DNA from: an uncultured Gemmiger sp. | Lineage (GTDB): Bacteria > Bacillota > Clostridia > Oscillospirales > Ruminococcaceae | Direction: 5' to 3' | DNA length: 64,000 nucleotides | NCBI RefSeq assembly: GCF_934561205.1 | Contig: NZ_CAKTFU010000013.1 | Span: 1-64,000 of the forward strand | Shown: piece after piece, positions 62,731-64,000 of the stretch | Position numbering within the stretch: position 1 is the first letter of the stretch | How the letters are laid out: each line of letters starts with the position of its first letter | Notes under the pieces: model-generated | Seen by the model: only the letters and a program-made list of their open reading frames with translations | The model's database searches: none | Told to the model about the DNA's origin: nothing | Translations under genes and position numbers: made by a program

Positions 62731-63560
62731 TCGCTTACGGGGCGGCCGGCGGCGCGCAGGGTGCGGCGGCAGGCCTCGATGGCGGTGGCCTTGTCATCGG
62801 CGGTGATCAGGAAACGGCTGGGGTGGCAGAACCGCAGCCCCAACCCGCTGACACGGCGCAGCTCCTCCTCGGGGCGGCCGGCCCACGCGGGCGGGAACGG
62901 CAGCTTGCTGCGCTTGGTGCGGTGGTCGTTGACGCACTGCGCGCTGTACCCGCCGCGCTGGCTGGGGTAGACGACAAACAGGGCGTCGGTCTTGTACAGG
63001 CCGTTTTTCCACGGCATGTAGGCGGGCAGCACAACGATGCCGTCCCGCATGTTGGCGTAGGCGCGGCGCACGGCGTCGTCGGCACGGTTTACGGCATTGG
63101 CGGCGGCAATCTCGTTTTCCAGAACCTGCTTGGCCACGGCCACCGCCCGCAGGAAACAGGCGTCGGGGTCGTCCTTGGAATCCCACAGCGGGTTAAAGCT
63201 GCCGATGGCGTCCGCCAGCGAGTTCTGCTCGCCGGTGTTGTCGTTCAGGTCCAGCGGCTGGATGAAATTTTCGTCCATAAGGCGGGCCTGATGCTCGCCC
63301 ACCAGCTGCGCGCCCAGCACCCGCCACAAAAGGCCGAATGCGGCATACGGGATGCCGTTGGCGCGGGTCTCGCGCGGTTCGCTGTGGTGGTCAAACATGC
63401 CGCCGCCCACGTCATAGACGATGCCGTCAAAGCCGTCGGGCACGGTAAAGCCGCGGATAATTTGGATGTCCGGGCGCAGAATTTGCAGCAGCGCGGTGGA
63501 AAAAACGTCGTCTGCATGGAATTTTCCGCCGTGGGTAAAGCCTTTTGCGGGGATCTTCAT
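62727..63560 (-). CDS. MYG1 family (UPF0160) metal-dependent hydrolase
   Basis: 277 aa. THGGKFHADDVFSTALL and VGGGMFDHHS supply the His/Asp metal ligands of a DHH-like fold; MYG1 relatives are RNA exonucleases. Slightly shorter than eukaryotic MYG1. 13 bp after the YfcE-like gene, so the three genes likely form one operon. Confidence 0.88.
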   Translation of the reverse strand: MKIPAKGFTHGGKFHADDVFSTALLQILRPDIQIIRGFTVPDGFDGIVYDVGGGMFDHHSEPRETRANGIPYAAFGLLWRVLGAQLVGEHQARLMDENFIQPLDLNDNTGEQNSLADAIGSFNPLWDSKDDPDACFLRAVAVAKQVLENEIAAANAVNRADDAVRRAYANMRDGIVVLPAYMPWKNGLYKTDALFVVYPSQRGGYSAQCVNDHRTKRSKLPFPPAWAGRPEEELRRVSGLGLRFCHPSRFLITADDKATAIEACRRTLRAAGRPVSE

Positions 63561-63573
63561 AGCAATGCTCCTT

Positions 63574-64000
63574 TTATACAGTCAGGGTGTGGTACACCGT
63601 GCCGTCGAGGTGTTTCCAGGTAAAAACATGGTCGTCCAGCAGCATATAGCCGTGGGGCGTGTTCTCTTTGGGGATGGACACCGAGCCGGGGTTCAGGTAA
63701 TAATTGTCCATGCCGAAGGGCTGCCACGCGGGGACATGGGTATGCCCGTGCAGCAAAATATCGCGGGGCTGCAGCGGCGGCAGGCAGGCGGTGTTGTAGT
63801 GGTGGCCGTGGGTGGCGTAGATCAGCCGCCCGCCGGATTCCAGCAGCGCGTAGTCCGCCAGAATGGGAAATTCCAGCACCATCTGATCCACCTCGCCGTC
63901 GCAGTTGCCGCGCACGCAGAACAGCTCGTTCTTGCGGGCGTTCAGCATGGCCAATACCTCCTTGGGGGCGTAGGCGGGCGGCAGGTCGTTGCGCGGGCCG
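63574..64000 (-). CDS. YfcE-like metallophosphodiesterase, N-terminus outside the window
   Basis: The visible C-terminal 141 residues include GPRNDLPPAYAPKEV at the window edge, the GNCD metal motif, THGHHYN and HGHTHVPA, i.e. a calcineurin-like phosphoesterase of the YfcE/MJ0936 group. Residues upstream of the edge are missing, so the first motif (DxH) cannot be checked. Confidence 0.9.
   Translation of the reverse strand, partial: GPRNDLPPAYAPKEVLAMLNARKNELFCVRGNCDGEVDQMVLEFPILADYALLESGGRLIYATHGHHYNTACLPPLQPRDILLHGHTHVPAWQPFGMDNYYLNPGSVSIPKENTPHGYMLLDDHVFTWKHLDGTVYHTLTV

Overview
The window reads as a chromosomal segment of a high-GC, Gram-positive gut-type Clostridium, probably Oscillospiraceae/Ruminococcaceae close to Gemmiger, Subdoligranulum or Faecalibacterium. 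This is inferred from gene content (ATP-type PEP carboxykinase, PPi-type phosphofructokinase, ECF vitamin transporters, DUF3048/YerB lipoproteins, a CD1247-type protein beside efp, monoderm RND pump) and from the intergenic repeat style; no rRNA is present. There is no phage, plasmid, transposase or CRISPR signature. It is core genome with small metabolic and transport operons, 56 protein genes and 3 tRNAs.

Layout. 0-5 kb: 5' part of pckA, then a three-gene sugar amidotransferase operon (WbpG-like amidotransferase, HisF-like, HisH-like) behind a promoter plus terminator-type hairpin. 5-16 kb: Arg-His-Gln tRNA operon, an XRE membrane regulator divergent from a murE-like ligase, rsuA/ybaK, aroF, polA-tsaD, dusB. 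16-24 kb: YfbR-like nucleotidase, a YfhO giant membrane protein, tex, an HPr-like protein, sstT. 24-29.5 kb: glycerol operon glpK, glpA-like, FAD oxidoreductase, DUF1667; then a PAP2 phosphatase. 29.8-40 kb: pyrG, an RND exporter with its TetR regulator, and an ECF transporter (S, fused A-A', T). 40-49.6 kb: efp cluster, endonuclease IV-like and YqeG, rpsU, DUF1624, pfk, HAD, COG2426, DUF3842, uridine-kinase-like, second ECF S protein. 49.7-57.2 kb: a polysaccharide ABC export/glycosyltransferase operon and a polar amino-acid ABC operon. 57.5-64 kb: an unknown protein, two DUF3048 lipoproteins, a GIY-YIG/GNAT fusion, a MYG1-like hydrolase and a YfcE-like phosphodiesterase cut by the window edge.

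The most unusual content is between the genes. Almost every gap above about 280 bp carries mosaic, hairpin-rich repeats. The best defined (called class I here) is a 139-bp unit with TTTGTAGGG/CCCTACAAA ends, each end followed by a perfect palindrome whose sequence differs between copies and between the two ends. Four copies have exactly this length, one is 140 bp, one carries a 63-nt insertion precisely in the loop of a terminal palindrome (139+63=202), one has lost an end hairpin while keeping CCCTAC, and one sits inside a second repeat class. Class II elements use the same (G)TAGGGG/CCCCTAC ends with other palindromes and another linker, and may contain a third module (S). A fourth module joins a terminator hairpin to A/T-rich heptamer tails. 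Other leads are an 80-nt leader RNA candidate before an ECF S gene, a HisF homologue with Gln at the catalytic Asp130 position, an HPr-like protein without the active His, a 300-residue coiled-coil insert in the RND pump, and a MITE-like element inside the glpK leader.

All statements rest on reading the sequence and on family knowledge; no database search or folding program was run.
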